Notes: a model not told the origin generated them from the letters alone. A DNA stretch of 64,000 nt from G051903925 sp051903925 (GCF_051903925.1 NZ_CP173678.1:4588001-4652000); one strand, 5' to 3'. Positions 50,125-58,970 are shown, counted from the stretch's first letter. Program-made: numbers and translations.

Positions 50125-51333
50125 ATGCCGGACGGAAGCCATTGGATCGCCGCCAGCGAGGAGATCCTGCCGCGCCTGATCGACCTGCGCCGGGCGATCC
50201 ACATGGAGCCGGAAATCGGCCTGCAGAACCCGATGACGACGGCCAAGGCCAAGGCCGCCCTGGCCGGCCTGCCGCTGGAGATCCGGGAGGGACCCTCGAC
50301 CACCGGCTTCGTCGCGATCCTGAAAGGCTCGGGCAACGGCCGCACCGTCCTGCTACGCGGCGATACCGACGCCCTGCCGATGCACGAGGATACGGGCCTT
50401 CCCTTTGCCTCGACCATTCCGGGGGCCATGCACGCCTGCGGCCATGACATGCACACGACGATGCTGGTGGGAGCCGCCCACCTGCTGTCGGCGCAGCGCG
50501 ACCGCCTGCCGGGCACCGTCGTCTTCATGTTCCAGCCGGGCGAGGAAGGCTGGCACGGTGCGCGCTACATGATCGAGGACGGGCTGCTGGATCCCAGGCC
50601 CGATGCCGCCTTTGCGCTGCACATCATGCCCAATGCCGCCTCCGGCACGTTCGGCGGGCGCGCCGGGCCGATGCTGGCGTCGGCCGACAAGATCAAGGTG
50701 ACGGTGCACGGTCGCGGCGGCCATGCCTCCATGCCGCACGACGCGCAGGACCCGGTGCCGGTCGCGTGCGAGATCGTGACGGCACTGCAGGTCTTCGTGA
50801 CGCGCCAGGTGCCGGTATTCGATCCCGCGGTCATCACGATCGGCCAGATCACGGCCGGCTCCACCGACAACGTGATCCCGGAAAAGGCCGAGCTGCTGGG
50901 CACGATCCGCACCCTGTCCGAGAAGACGCGCAGGATCGTGCACGAGGGCGCGCTGAAGGTGGCGCAGCACATCGCGGCCGCCCATGGCCTGACCTGCGAT
51001 GCGGAGGTGATCCCCGGCTTTCCCGTGACGGTGTGCGATCCCCAGGCGGTCAAGCTGGCGTCGCAGACGGCGCGCGACCTGTTCGGGGAGAATGCCTGGC
51101 GGACCATGCCGACCCCGATCATGGGGGCGGAGGATTTCGCCTATGTCCTGCAGCAGGTGCCGGGCGCCATGGCGTTCATCGGCGTCTCCCCCCATTCCGG
51201 CGACCCTTCGCGCAACTATCCCCTGCACAACACCAAGATGACGGCGGACGAGGCGGCGATGGCCAAGGGGGCGGCAATCCACGCCGCCTTTGCCGAGCGC
51301 TTCCTGAACAACGGGTTCGAGGACGCAGCCTGA
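50125..51333 (+). CDS. M20-family amidohydrolase (hippurate-hydrolase type)
   Basis: A 402-residue metalloenzyme of the M20D group that cleaves N-acyl amino acids or indole-acetyl conjugates. Metal ligands are in RGDTDALPM, HACGHDMHTTMLVGA and EGWHGAR-like elements (QPGEEGW), the typical order. The dimerisation domain covers roughly residues 190-310 (AGPMLASADKIKV to VPEKAELLGTIR-like), and MGAEDFAYVLQQVPGA is the last metal site. The ATG at 50125 follows GGAGGGCGG. Position after the flavin oxidoreductase suggests an operon, but the functional link is not clear. Confidence 0.92.
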   Translation: MPDGSHWIAASEEILPRLIDLRRAIHMEPEIGLQNPMTTAKAKAALAGLPLEIREGPSTTGFVAILKGSGNGRTVLLRGDTDALPMHEDTGLPFASTIPGAMHACGHDMHTTMLVGAAHLLSAQRDRLPGTVVFMFQPGEEGWHGARYMIEDGLLDPRPDAAFALHIMPNAASGTFGGRAGPMLASADKIKVTVHGRGGHASMPHDAQDPVPVACEIVTALQVFVTRQVPVFDPAVITIGQITAGSTDNVIPEKAELLGTIRTLSEKTRRIVHEGALKVAQHIAAAHGLTCDAEVIPGFPVTVCDPQAVKLASQTARDLFGENAWRTMPTPIMGAEDFAYVLQQVPGAMAFIGVSPHSGDPSRNYPLHNTKMTADEAAMAKGAAIHAAFAERFLNNGFEDAA

Positions 51334-51345
51334 GGCGCCGCACCT

Positions 51346-51463
51346 GATGCTTCGAGACGCCGGCCTGATGGCCGGCTCCTCAGTATGACGCCGTCATAGA
51401 CATTCAAGGAAGATCAACGGCGTCATGCTGAGGAGCGGTCCGCAGGACCGCGTCTCGAAGCAT
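51346..51463. repeat. Palindromic intergenic repeat, family 1 copy D
   Basis: The clearest copy: GATGCTTCGAGACGC and GCGTCTCGAAGCATC are outer arms, and CTCCTCAGTATGACGCCGT and ACGGCGTCATGCTGAGGAG are inner arms, around a central AT-rich loop. It lies between the convergent M20 and modA genes and could terminate both. Confidence 0.87.
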
Positions 51464-51476
51464 CGGACGCCACGCC

Positions 51477-52277
51477 TTAGTTCGTCGCTGGCGCGGCCAG
51501 GGTCTGGAAGCCCTGGGCCTTGAAATAGGCGCCGGCGGGGGCGGTCCTGAGCCAGTCGGCGAAAGCCGTGGCGGCCGGCGTCTTCGCCTCCGCCAGGACG
51601 GCCAGCGGATAGACGATCGGCGGATGGCTGCCCGCCGGGAAGGTGTCCAGCACCTTCACCTTGGGCTCCGACACGGCATCGGTCGCGTAGACGATGCCGA
51701 AGGGCACCTCCCCCCGCGCGACGAGCGCCAGCGCCGCACGCACGTTCTCGGCCATCGCCACCTTGGGCTCGACCGCGGCCCATTCGCCAAGCGACTCCAG
51801 GGCCGCCTTGCCGTACTTGCCGGCGGGCACCGCGGCAACATCGCCCATCGCGATCCGGCCGGTGCCGATCAACGCGCCCAGGCCCATGCCCGGCGCGATC
51901 GTCACGCTGGCGGTGGAGGCCGCGGGCGCCACCAGGACCAGGCTGTTGCCCAGCAGGTCGACCCGGGTGTCGGCCTTGATGAGCGACTTTTCCGCGACGT
52001 AGTCCATCCAGGGCACGTCGGCCGAGATGAACAGGTCGGCCGGGGCGCCCTGCTCGATCTGCTTGGCCAGGGCGGAACTGGCCGCATAGGAGATGGTGAC
52101 GCTATTGCCCGTCTGCTGCCCCCAGGCCGCGGCGGCGGCGTCGAGCGCGTTCTTGAGGCTGGCGGCGGCGAAGACCGTCACGTCGTCGGCCCGGGCCTGG
52201 GCGCCCAGGGACAGGCCCAGGCCAAGCACCACGACAGCAAGGGCACGGTGGAGCCAGGGGCGTCGGGCCATGTTCAT
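51477..52277 (-). CDS. modA: Molybdate ABC transporter substrate-binding protein
   Basis: A 266-residue periplasmic binding protein of the ModA family that captures molybdate or tungstate. A signal peptide (RALAVVVLGLGLSLGAQARA) precedes the classic ModA start DDVTVFAAASLKNALDAAA. SYAASSALAKQIEQGAPADLFISAD, the anion site, and GIVYATDA follow. The ATG at 52277 follows an AGGACA site; an alternative start is 52271. modB and modC are not in the window, so the transporter is either elsewhere or incomplete. Confidence 0.9.
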   Translation of the reverse strand: MNMARRPWLHRALAVVVLGLGLSLGAQARADDVTVFAAASLKNALDAAAAAWGQQTGNSVTISYAASSALAKQIEQGAPADLFISADVPWMDYVAEKSLIKADTRVDLLGNSLVLVAPAASTASVTIAPGMGLGALIGTGRIAMGDVAAVPAGKYGKAALESLGEWAAVEPKVAMAENVRAALALVARGEVPFGIVYATDAVSEPKVKVLDTFPAGSHPPIVYPLAVLAEAKTPAATAFADWLRTAPAGAYFKAQGFQTLAAPATN

Positions 52278-52376
52278 CGCACTGTCCTGCAAGGGTGACC
52301 GATCAGGCATCCACCCTAGCAGGTCGCTATATTCTTTCAAACATAACGATGCGCAGCCGGCCTTTCAGCCGACAGG

Positions 52377-52859
52377 CTATTGCCCGGTGTTCGTGACGTT
52401 CTCGCGGGACAGGGCGAAGAGCTGTTCGGCCTTTGCCGCGTCCTTGGGCACGCCCAGTCCGTCCTGGTAGAGGACGCCAAGGTTGTACTGGGCCATGCCG
52501 AAATTCTGGTCCGCCGCCTTCTGGTACCAGCGCGCCGCCTCCGCCTGGTCCTGGGCGACGCCATAGCCGTTGTCGTACATCGTGCCGATCTCGAACTGCG
52601 AGAAGGCGTGGCCGCGATCGGCCGAGAAGCGCAGACGCTTCATCGCACCGTCAAAGTCCTGCGTGGCCAGGACACCGTCCCGCAGGACCGTGCCCAAGGT
52701 GAACGAGCACTCAAGATTGCCACCATCGGCCAATTCGGCCATTTTCTGCACGTATTCGGGATACCACCCCTTGCGATAGAGATCCTGTGCTTCGGGACAG
52801 GCCAGGGCGGGGGACGCCGTCATGACACAAGCGACCGCAGCAGCCAGCAAGATACGCAT
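52377..52859 (-). CDS. Secreted Sel1-repeat protein
   Basis: A 160-residue protein with an N-terminal signal peptide (MRILLAAAVACVMTASPALA) followed by three to four Sel1-like repeats. These are seen as FTLGTVLRDGV, FEIGTMYDNGYGVAQDQAEAA and YNLGVLYQDGLGVPKDAAKAE, which form short helical hairpins for protein contacts. The ATG at 52859 was chosen because the signal peptide begins there and GAGAAGGG precedes it. Located between modA and mntP on the same strand but with no obvious functional link. Possibly a periplasmic assembly or stress protein. Confidence 0.85.
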   Translation of the reverse strand: MRILLAAAVACVMTASPALACPEAQDLYRKGWYPEYVQKMAELADGGNLECSFTLGTVLRDGVLATQDFDGAMKRLRFSADRGHAFSQFEIGTMYDNGYGVAQDQAEAARWYQKAADQNFGMAQYNLGVLYQDGLGVPKDAAKAEQLFALSRENVTNTGQ

Positions 52860-53043
52860 CGCGATACAACCCTTCTCCGTCACAAGCCGACCCCCAGACG
52901 CTAGGATGCTGAACGGCGTTCCGCAACGGAAAAATAGAGTGATCGTTCACTCTTTTAACGTCGAGCCGATGGTGGGACGCGTAGATCCTGCCTCGTGGCC
53001 CTACGCTATGATGTCCGTTTCATAACGAAGTCAGACGGGCGCC

Positions 53044-53607
53044 TCAGGCCCAGAGCGTGTGCTCCAGCAGGATCTTGGCGCCCAGCAGGATCAGGAACAC
53101 GCCACCCACCAGTTCGACCGACTTGCCGAAGCGGGCGCCCAGGAAGCGCCCGGTCAGGGTGCCGATCGTGACCATGACGAAGGTGGCCAGGCCGATCGCC
53201 CCCGCCGCCACCAGGATGTTGACGTCCAGCAGCGCCAAAGACACGCCGACGGCCGCGGCGTCGATGCTGGTGCCGATCGCGGTCAGCAGCAGGACGCGCA
53301 GCGTGTGGCGGCTGGGCCGTTCCTCGACCGCGTCGCGCGACAGGCCGGCGCGGATCATATGGCCGCCGACGATCGCCAGCAGGACGAACGCGATCCAGTG
53401 GTCGACCGCCTCCACATAGCCGGCGGCGACATAGCCGGCAGCCCAACCCAGGAGCGGGGTGATCGCCTCCACCACGCCGAACAGCAGGCCGGTGCGCAGC
53501 GCCTCGCTGGCGCGCGGGCGGTGCAGGGCCGACCCCTTGGCCACCGACGCGGCAAAGGCATCGGCGGACATGCTGAGGGCCAGACCCGCGAGAGCAAGGG
53601 AGTTCAT
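53044..53607 (-). CDS. mntP: MntP manganese efflux pump
   Basis: A 187-residue polytopic membrane protein of the MntP/YebN family that exports manganese. Six helices are visible, with the two conserved acidic signatures ALSMSADAFAASVAKG (residues about 10-25) and the mirrored TSIDAAAVGVSLA near residue 110. The ATG at 53607 gives the family's usual N-terminus. It is preceded by a yybP-ykoY manganese riboswitch, which fits expression only when manganese is high. Confidence 0.92.
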   Translation of the reverse strand: MNSLALAGLALSMSADAFAASVAKGSALHRPRASEALRTGLLFGVVEAITPLLGWAAGYVAAGYVEAVDHWIAFVLLAIVGGHMIRAGLSRDAVEERPSRHTLRVLLLTAIGTSIDAAAVGVSLALLDVNILVAAGAIGLATFVMVTIGTLTGRFLGARFGKSVELVGGVFLILLGAKILLEHTLWA

Positions 53608-53669
53608 GGGACGACAGCCACCGGACGCGCGAGACAGCACACGGCGGACCGCCTGCCGGAAAGGCGGCC

Positions 53670-53803
53670 CACGTGCGCTGGTCTCGCCAGGCAGACAATG
53701 CTGCCGCCAGGACCATGCCCGGGCGGCCCGCTGGCCACCCCGGCAAGTGTGTTGACCCTGGCACGCCACCGGCGGAGGACGCGGGCGGCGGAGGCTACTC
53801 CCC
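53670..53803 (-). ncRNA. yybP-ykoY manganese riboswitch
   Basis: Read on the minus strand, the leader of mntP starts with GGGGAGTAGCC (53793-53803), continues with TCAACACACT (53748-53757 region) and ends with GGCGAGACC (53680-53688). These are the invariant parts of the manganese-sensing yybP-ykoY element, whose tandem helices meet at that junction. The following segment to the start codon is GC-rich and would form an expression platform. Assigned from consensus recall; no covariance search was run. Confidence 0.8.
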
Positions 53804-53941
53804 AACTGCGGGGAGGATAGGCGGCGCGATGCTGCACTGCAAGAGCCATGGCGGTCGCAGGGCGGCGCACGCAGCCCCGCTTGCGCCCCGCGCCGGGATG
53901 GCTAGGGTCCCCTTCTGGGAGCGAGCCGGGAGACGACGGGA

Positions 53942-55570
53942 GTGCAGGCAATCCATAAGCTGTCGCTGGTCAGCCGCTATGCCGCGTTCGCCGCCTGCAT
54001 CGTGCTGGCCGTGCTGTTCCTGCTGGCGCCCGTGGCGGAGCCGTGGGGCACGCTGCTGGCCATCCTGTTCGGCGTGCTGAGCCTGGTGGGCGTGCACGAC
54101 CTGGTGCAGGACCGCCACGCCGTCACGCGCAACTACCCCGTGATCGGCCATATCCGCTACCTGGTCGAGGCGGTGCGCCCCGAATTGCGGCAGTACCTGT
54201 TCGAGACGGATTTCGAGAAGCTGCCCTTCTCGCGGCAGGAACGCTCCCTGGTCTATGCGCGGGCCAAGAACGAGCCGGACCAGCGCCCGTTCGGCACGCT
54301 GGACGACACCTATGCCACCGGCTACGAGTTCATCGGCCATTCGATCCAGCCGGCGCCGATGGCCGATCCCGCCACGTTCCGCATCCCCATCGGCAACGAC
54401 CAGTGTGCCCAGCCTTATGCCGGCTCGGTCCTGAACATCTCGGCCATGAGCTTTGGCGCGCTGAGTGGCAACGCGATCCGCGCGCTGAACAAGGGGGCAA
54501 AGCTGGGCGGCTTTGCCCAGGACACGGGCGAAGGCTCGATCAGCGCCTATCACCGCGAGTTCGGCGGCGACCTGGTCTGGCAGATCGCCAGCGGCTATTT
54601 CGGCTGCCGCACCGAGGATGGCCGGTTCTCGCCCGAGCGCTTCGCCGCCCAGGCGGCCGACGCCCAGGTGAAGATGATCGAGCTGAAGCTGAGCCAGGGT
54701 GCCAAGCCCGGCCATGGCGGCATCCTGCCGGCGCACAAGGTCAGCCCAGAGATCGCCCAGACGCGCGGCATTCCCGTGGGCCGGGAATGCGTCTCGCCCG
54801 CGTCGCATTCCAGCTTCCGCACGCCGATCCAGATGATGGAATTCCTGGCCACGCTGCGTGAGCTGTCGGGGGGCAAGCCGGTCGGCTTCAAGCTGGCGAT
54901 CGGCCAGCCCTGGGAGTTCATGGCGATCGTGAAGGCGATGCTGGCGACCGGCATCGTGCCCGATTTCGTCGTGGTCGATGGCGGCGAGGGTGGGACCGGG
55001 GCGGCGCCCCTGGAACTGTCCAGCCATGTCGGCGTGCCGATGCGCGAGGCGCTACTGCTGGTCCACAACACGCTGGTGGGTGCGGCCTTGCGCGAGCGGA
55101 TCCGCATCGGCGTCGCCGGCAAGATCATCTCGGCCTTCGACATCGCGGCGGCGCTGGCGATCGGGGCGGACTGGGTGAACTCGGCCCGCGGCTTCATGTT
55201 CGCGGTGGGCTGCATCCAGTCGCAGAGCTGCCATACCAACCGCTGCCCTACCGGGGTCGCGACCCAGGACCCCTTGCGGCAGCGCGCGATCGTGGTGCCG
55301 GACAAGGCGGAGCGGGTGGCCAATTTCCACCGCAACACGGTCCATGCCCTGGCCGAGCTGATTGCCGCGGCCGGCCTGCACCATCCGTCCGACATCAAGC
55401 CCCATCACCTGGCGCGCCGCATCAGCTCCAGCGAGATCAAGCTGTTCTCGCAGCTCCTGCCGTTCCTCGCCCAGGGCGAACTGCTCCAGGGCAGCGGCGA
55501 GCATGCGTTCTATGCCTCGTCCTGGGCGATGGCCCGGGCGGACAGCTTCGTGCCCGCACTCGCAGCCTGA
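53942..55570 (+). CDS. FMN-binding glutamate synthase family protein
   Basis: A 542-residue membrane-anchored relative of the glutamate synthase large-subunit domain. Two hydrophobic helices (residues about 10-50) precede a TIM barrel with NISAMSFGALSGNAIRALN, GAKPGHGGILPAHKV, VDGGEGGTGAAP and the 3Fe-4S type cysteine set CIQSQSCHTNRC (residues about 420-431). No glutaminase domain is present, so ammonia would be the nitrogen source, or another ferredoxin-linked substrate. The GTG at 53942 is the first start in frame. The gene is divergent from mntP and shares its long leader region. The exact reaction of this family is uncertain. Confidence 0.88.
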   Translation: MQAIHKLSLVSRYAAFAACIVLAVLFLLAPVAEPWGTLLAILFGVLSLVGVHDLVQDRHAVTRNYPVIGHIRYLVEAVRPELRQYLFETDFEKLPFSRQERSLVYARAKNEPDQRPFGTLDDTYATGYEFIGHSIQPAPMADPATFRIPIGNDQCAQPYAGSVLNISAMSFGALSGNAIRALNKGAKLGGFAQDTGEGSISAYHREFGGDLVWQIASGYFGCRTEDGRFSPERFAAQAADAQVKMIELKLSQGAKPGHGGILPAHKVSPEIAQTRGIPVGRECVSPASHSSFRTPIQMMEFLATLRELSGGKPVGFKLAIGQPWEFMAIVKAMLATGIVPDFVVVDGGEGGTGAAPLELSSHVGVPMREALLLVHNTLVGAALRERIRIGVAGKIISAFDIAAALAIGADWVNSARGFMFAVGCIQSQSCHTNRCPTGVATQDPLRQRAIVVPDKAERVANFHRNTVHALAELIAAAGLHHPSDIKPHHLARRISSSEIKLFSQLLPFLAQGELLQGSGEHAFYASSWAMARADSFVPALAA

Positions 55571-55674
55571 GCGCCGTCGCCCGGCGGGGCAGACATGAAA
55601 AAGGGGGGCGCCCGGCTGGGCACCCCCCTTGCGGGCCTGACGGGCAGGCCCTGCGCGGAATCCTCGGGCGACGG

Positions 55675-55866
55675 TCAGTGCTTGTCGCCGGAGCCCTTCC
55701 CGGAGGATGAGCCACTGTTCTTGTGGCTCTGCTGGCCCGCCTTCACGTGCTGTTCGTGGGTGCCGCCGCGGCTGCTGGCCTGCTTGCTGTCCGATGAGCC
55801 GGAGTTCTTGTGGCTCTGCTGGCCGGCCTTGACATGCTGTTCGTGGCTTCCGCCTTGATTGGCCAT
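55675..55866 (-). CDS. KGG-type stress-induced repeat protein
   Basis: A 63-residue hydrophilic protein with two near-identical repeats, GGSHEQHVKAGQQSHKN and GGTHEQHVKAGQQSHKN, each in a Ser/Lys/Gly context, the KGG-like pattern of stress-induced proteins in alphaproteobacteria. The ATG at 55866 follows AAGGACAGG. No membrane segment. It is convergent with the glutamate-synthase-like gene and upstream, on the same strand, lies the TupA-like gene. Probably disordered and possibly stress-inducible. Confidence 0.78.
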   Translation of the reverse strand: MANQGGSHEQHVKAGQQSHKNSGSSDSKQASSRGGTHEQHVKAGQQSHKNSGSSSGKGSGDKH

Positions 55867-56036
55867 TGTCCTGTCCTTCCCTTTGTACACAACACTGCCC
55901 GGTGGCCTGTGGTTCTTGTTGCCACGACCTTGCGCGAGCACGGCCCTGAACAGGACATGGGGAGGATGGTTCCGGACGATTTCATGACGAACCATGACAT
56001 CGGCGCAAGTCCCGCGCCGCCGATGGGCCGGACGGC

Positions 56037-57071
56037 TCAGACGCCGTCGCCCCCGCTTTCGGCCGCCAGGGGATCGGGAAAGCCGCCCTCCGCGAAGGCT
56101 TCCGCCGCGCGCGGCTGGGCCAGGCGGCGCAGGGCATGGCGGTAGAGCCCGCGCCACCCGGACTGCGGCGTGGTCAGGAACCAGCTGGCCGTGAGGTCCC
56201 AGGCCGCCGCCAGTTCACGGGCGACCGGCAGGCGACTGTAGCGGCCATCGGCAGGGTAGGGCGTCAGCTCGCAGCCATGGACACGGCCATTGGCCAGCAT
56301 CATGTCGACCCGGATCAGCGGGAAGTCGCGCGACAGGATCGCCGCGACCTGGAACGGATCCTCCGCCGTGGCGGGCAGGGCGAAGTCCGGCGGCAGCCAG
56401 GCGCGGGTATAGCCGGGCACGTTCTGGACCTCGACCATCCGCCGGCCGTCGGGGCGATAGAAGGCGACGCGCTCGCCTTTGGTCTTCTCGCCCACGACGG
56501 CAACGGCATAGATCGGCCGGCCCCGGCAGCAATAGACGTTGAGGTCGACCAGTGGCGCCCCCCCGGCATTGACGATCAGATCCTCGACAAAGGCCTGGGG
56601 CACGATCTGGCCATAGGCCCATTCGCGGTCACGCCGGCCATAGGTGCCGGCCAGCCAGCGGGCCAGTGCCTGCCGGATCGCGGCGCGGTCGACCGGCTCG
56701 TCGCGGATCAGGATGTTGTAGTTGCAGCCATGATTGGTCTTGACCGCGAAGCCGGGGCGCAGGAAGGCATCCGGCAGGGCCTGGGGATCGGTGCCCTGCC
56801 AGCGGACCGGGGCGATGGCAAGGCTGGGCAGCCGGCGGCGCATCTCATGCTTGCCCTGCAGCTTGTCCTGGACAGTGACGAAGCCGGGATCGGTGTCGAT
56901 CAGGCGGCGCCAGAGCAGCTTCTCGGTCAGCGTGACGGGCCGCGCGACGTTGAGGACGCGCCGCGTGCGACAGGCGGCACGCCCCAGCAGGCGGGGAAAG
57001 CGCAGCCAGAGCGCCAGGTTGACCACCAGGACGATGGCATGCGCCAGGGTCCGGGGCATCAGGGGGAGCAT
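56037..57071 (-). CDS. TupA-like ATP-grasp family protein
   Basis: A 344-residue protein of the TupA-like ATP-grasp group found in polysaccharide and teichuronopeptide gene clusters. Signature parts are VTLTEKLLWRRLIDTDPGFV, the DKLQGKHEMRRRLPSLAI region, FAVKTNHGCNYNILI and FVEDLIVNAGGAP. A short hydrophobic N-terminus (HAIVLVVNLALWLRFP) may anchor it to the membrane. Enzymes of this fold ligate an amine or amino acid to a carboxylate. The start at 57071 is the most upstream ATG; 57059 is an alternative. It is separate from any obvious polysaccharide cluster. Confidence 0.78.
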   Translation of the reverse strand: MLPLMPRTLAHAIVLVVNLALWLRFPRLLGRAACRTRRVLNVARPVTLTEKLLWRRLIDTDPGFVTVQDKLQGKHEMRRRLPSLAIAPVRWQGTDPQALPDAFLRPGFAVKTNHGCNYNILIRDEPVDRAAIRQALARWLAGTYGRRDREWAYGQIVPQAFVEDLIVNAGGAPLVDLNVYCCRGRPIYAVAVVGEKTKGERVAFYRPDGRRMVEVQNVPGYTRAWLPPDFALPATAEDPFQVAAILSRDFPLIRVDMMLANGRVHGCELTPYPADGRYSRLPVARELAAAWDLTASWFLTTPQSGWRGLYRHALRRLAQPRAAEAFAEGGFPDPLAAESGGDGV

Positions 57072-57251
57072 GCGGAATGCGTGTCACTCATCGCCGTGAC
57101 TATGCCGCTGGAACCCGTCGCGGTCCGTTGCAGCGCTGCCGCGGTCCGCGATTTCCAGCGCGTGGGGCCAGACGGGCAGCCGCCCGCACACCGCACCGCC
57201 CAGTGGCGGTACGGCCCGGCACCCGGCCCCAGGGATCAAGGAAGGGTCGCG

Positions 57252-57328
57252 TGGTAGCGGAGGAGGGACTTGAACCCCCGACCTACGGATTATGATTCCG
57301 CCGCTCTAACCAACTGAGCTACTCCGCC
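57252..57328 (-). tRNA. tRNA-Met (anticodon CAT)
   Basis: A 77-base tRNA with encoded CCA. The acceptor arm GGCGGAG pairs with CTCCGCT, D-arm AGCTCAGTTGGTTAGAGC, anticodon loop CGGAATCATAATCCG with CAT at 57292-57294 and T-arm GGGGGTTCAAGTCCCTC are all intact. Strong base pairing and the A at 76 end make the gene complete. The body resembles elongator tRNA-Met of alphaproteobacteria rather than the initiator (no G-C run in the anticodon stem). Confidence 0.95.
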
Positions 57329-57369
57329 ACGCGCGGAGCCGGGGATATACCGACTGCGATCCGGGTCCG

Positions 57370-58530
57370 TCAAGCGTGCAGACCGACCCGGGCCGGCTCG
57401 ACCGCGGCGGCGACGCCCCGGCGGATGACGCCGCCGCCCAGGACCTGCTCGCCGCGATAGAGGACGCATGCCTGGCCCGGCGCCACGGCCTGTTCCGGGT
57501 CCACGAAATCGACGCGCACCCCGTCGGCCGTGGGCGTGACGCGCGCCGGCACGGGCGCGCGGGTCGAGCGGACGCGGGCGCCGACGACCTCGTCCGGGGC
57601 GGGCTCGGCCAGCCAGTTGACGGCGCGCAGCAGGGCGCTGTCGCTGCCCAGGGCGGCGCGCGGCCCGACGACCACGCGGGCCCGCTCCGGCTCCAGCCGC
57701 AGGACATAGAGCGGCGCGCCGCTGCCGTCCTGCACGCCGCCCAGCCCCTTGCGCTGGCCCACCGTAAAGTGCAGCACGCCCTGGTGCGTGCCCAGCACGC
57801 GGCCGTCCCGGTGCACGATCTGGCCCGGCTCCCCCGCCTCGGGCCGCAACCTGGCGATGATGTCGGCATAGCGGCCGCCCGCCGTGAAGCAGATGTCCTG
57901 GCTGTCCGGCTTGTCGGCCAGGGCCAGGCCCATGCCGGCGGCCAGCGCCCGCGTGCGATCCTTGGGCAGGGCGCCCAGGGGAAAGCGCAGCAGGTCGAGC
58001 TCCGCCCGGGTCGTGCCATAGAGGAACCAGCTCTGGTCCCGGGCCGGATCGGCGCCGCGCCACAGTTCGGGCCCGCTGGCGCCGACGACACGGCGGACAT
58101 AATGGCCGGTCGCCATCGCCGCCGCCCCCAGGTCGCGGGCAAAGCCCAGCAGGTCCGAGAACTTCACCGTCTGGTTGCAGGCGGCACAGGGAACCGGCGT
58201 TTCGCCCGCCGCATAGGCGTCGGCAAAGGGGGCGATGACCTGGTCGTGGAAGCGCTGCTCGTAGTCCAGGACATAATGCGGGATGCCCAGGCGCTCCGCC
58301 GCGGCGCGGGCGTCGCGCACGTCCTGCCCGGCGCAGCAGCTGCCGGCGCGGCGCGCGGCAGCGCCCGAATCATAGAGCTGGAGCGTCACCCCCACGACGT
58401 CGAAGCCGGCCTGCGCGGCCAGCCCGGCGACGGTCGCGGAATCGACGCCGCCCGACATCGCGACGACCACGCGGTCGCCGCGCGACAGGCCGGCAAAGGC
58501 CTGCTCGGGAACGGGCATGGGATGGGTCAT
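57370..58530 (-). CDS. mnmA: tRNA-specific 2-thiouridylase MnmA
   Basis: A 386-residue enzyme that installs the 2-thio group at position 34 of tRNAs for Lys, Glu and Gln using sulfur relayed from IscS/Tus proteins. The PP-loop AMSGGVDSATV (residues about 24-34), the catalytic Cys in PCAACNQTVKF and the second Cys in SQDICFTAGGRYAD are intact, and the family length matches. The ATG at 58530 is used. It lies 42 bases downstream of the tRNA-Met, read in the same direction, but the tRNA is transcribed after it, so a run-through pairing is possible though not shown. Confidence 0.95.
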   Translation of the reverse strand: MTHPMPVPEQAFAGLSRGDRVVVAMSGGVDSATVAGLAAQAGFDVVGVTLQLYDSGAAARRAGSCCAGQDVRDARAAAERLGIPHYVLDYEQRFHDQVIAPFADAYAAGETPVPCAACNQTVKFSDLLGFARDLGAAAMATGHYVRRVVGASGPELWRGADPARDQSWFLYGTTRAELDLLRFPLGALPKDRTRALAAGMGLALADKPDSQDICFTAGGRYADIIARLRPEAGEPGQIVHRDGRVLGTHQGVLHFTVGQRKGLGGVQDGSGAPLYVLRLEPERARVVVGPRAALGSDSALLRAVNWLAEPAPDEVVGARVRSTRAPVPARVTPTADGVRVDFVDPEQAVAPGQACVLYRGEQVLGGGVIRRGVAAAVEPARVGLHA

Positions 58531-58764
58531 GGCGCGCGTTTATAGTCCCAGTCGAATGGAAAGGAAACCGAACCTGTCCCGAGGGTCCGGTCGGAGTTCC
58601 GGAGATCTTCGCAAAGCTGGCGCGATCTTCGTTTGGCCGAGACTGAGTCCCAAGATCGTCGAGTTCGCGTTGACTCGTCGACGCATCTCCAGCTGGTCGC
58701 GGCGGTTTGATGGCTCGTGGATTCTATGATACGCGACAAAGTACACTCATGTACGGAGAGACTC

Positions 58765-58926
58765 ATGGAAGGACAGACCATGGAGATCGAAACCGAAGTC
58801 TCATCAGAACGACTGTCGGGACAGCCCAAGGAGGCGTGGTCCAGGCCAATGATCGAGAAGGTCATCCTGGCGGACGCCGCTGGGAACGTGCTGGCCGGCC
58901 CCGACTATGCTTCGCTGACGAGCTGA
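58765..58926 (+). CDS. Small peptide, possible RiPP precursor-like protein
   Basis: A 53-residue peptide with two candidate starts, ATG 58765 (GGAGAG upstream) or ATG 58780 (AAGGACAG upstream). Sequence: an acidic N-terminal part (IETEVSSERLSGQPKEAW) followed by SRPMIEKVILADAAGN and the tail VLAGPDYASLTS. The W-x-x-P-x-I pattern resembles leader recognition motifs of lasso-peptide type RiPP precursors, but no B, C or E biosynthesis gene is adjacent. Hence it is either an orphan precursor or an unrelated small protein. It lies just upstream of the convergent flgL gene in AT-richer DNA. Confidence 0.45.
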   Translation: MEGQTMEIETEVSSERLSGQPKEAWSRPMIEKVILADAAGNVLAGPDYASLTS

Positions 58927-58970
58927 GTGAGCAGGGACCGCCTGAACGTCCTGCCCCCTGAACCTGCTGC

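Noticed and set aside
51477..52277. Complete modABC operon
   Set aside because: Only modA is present; the next genes are a Sel1 protein and mntP, so the permease and ATPase are not in the window.
57252..57328. tRNA-Met as integration site for an island
   Set aside because: The tRNA is intact but no integrase and no partial copy of its 3' end were seen nearby.
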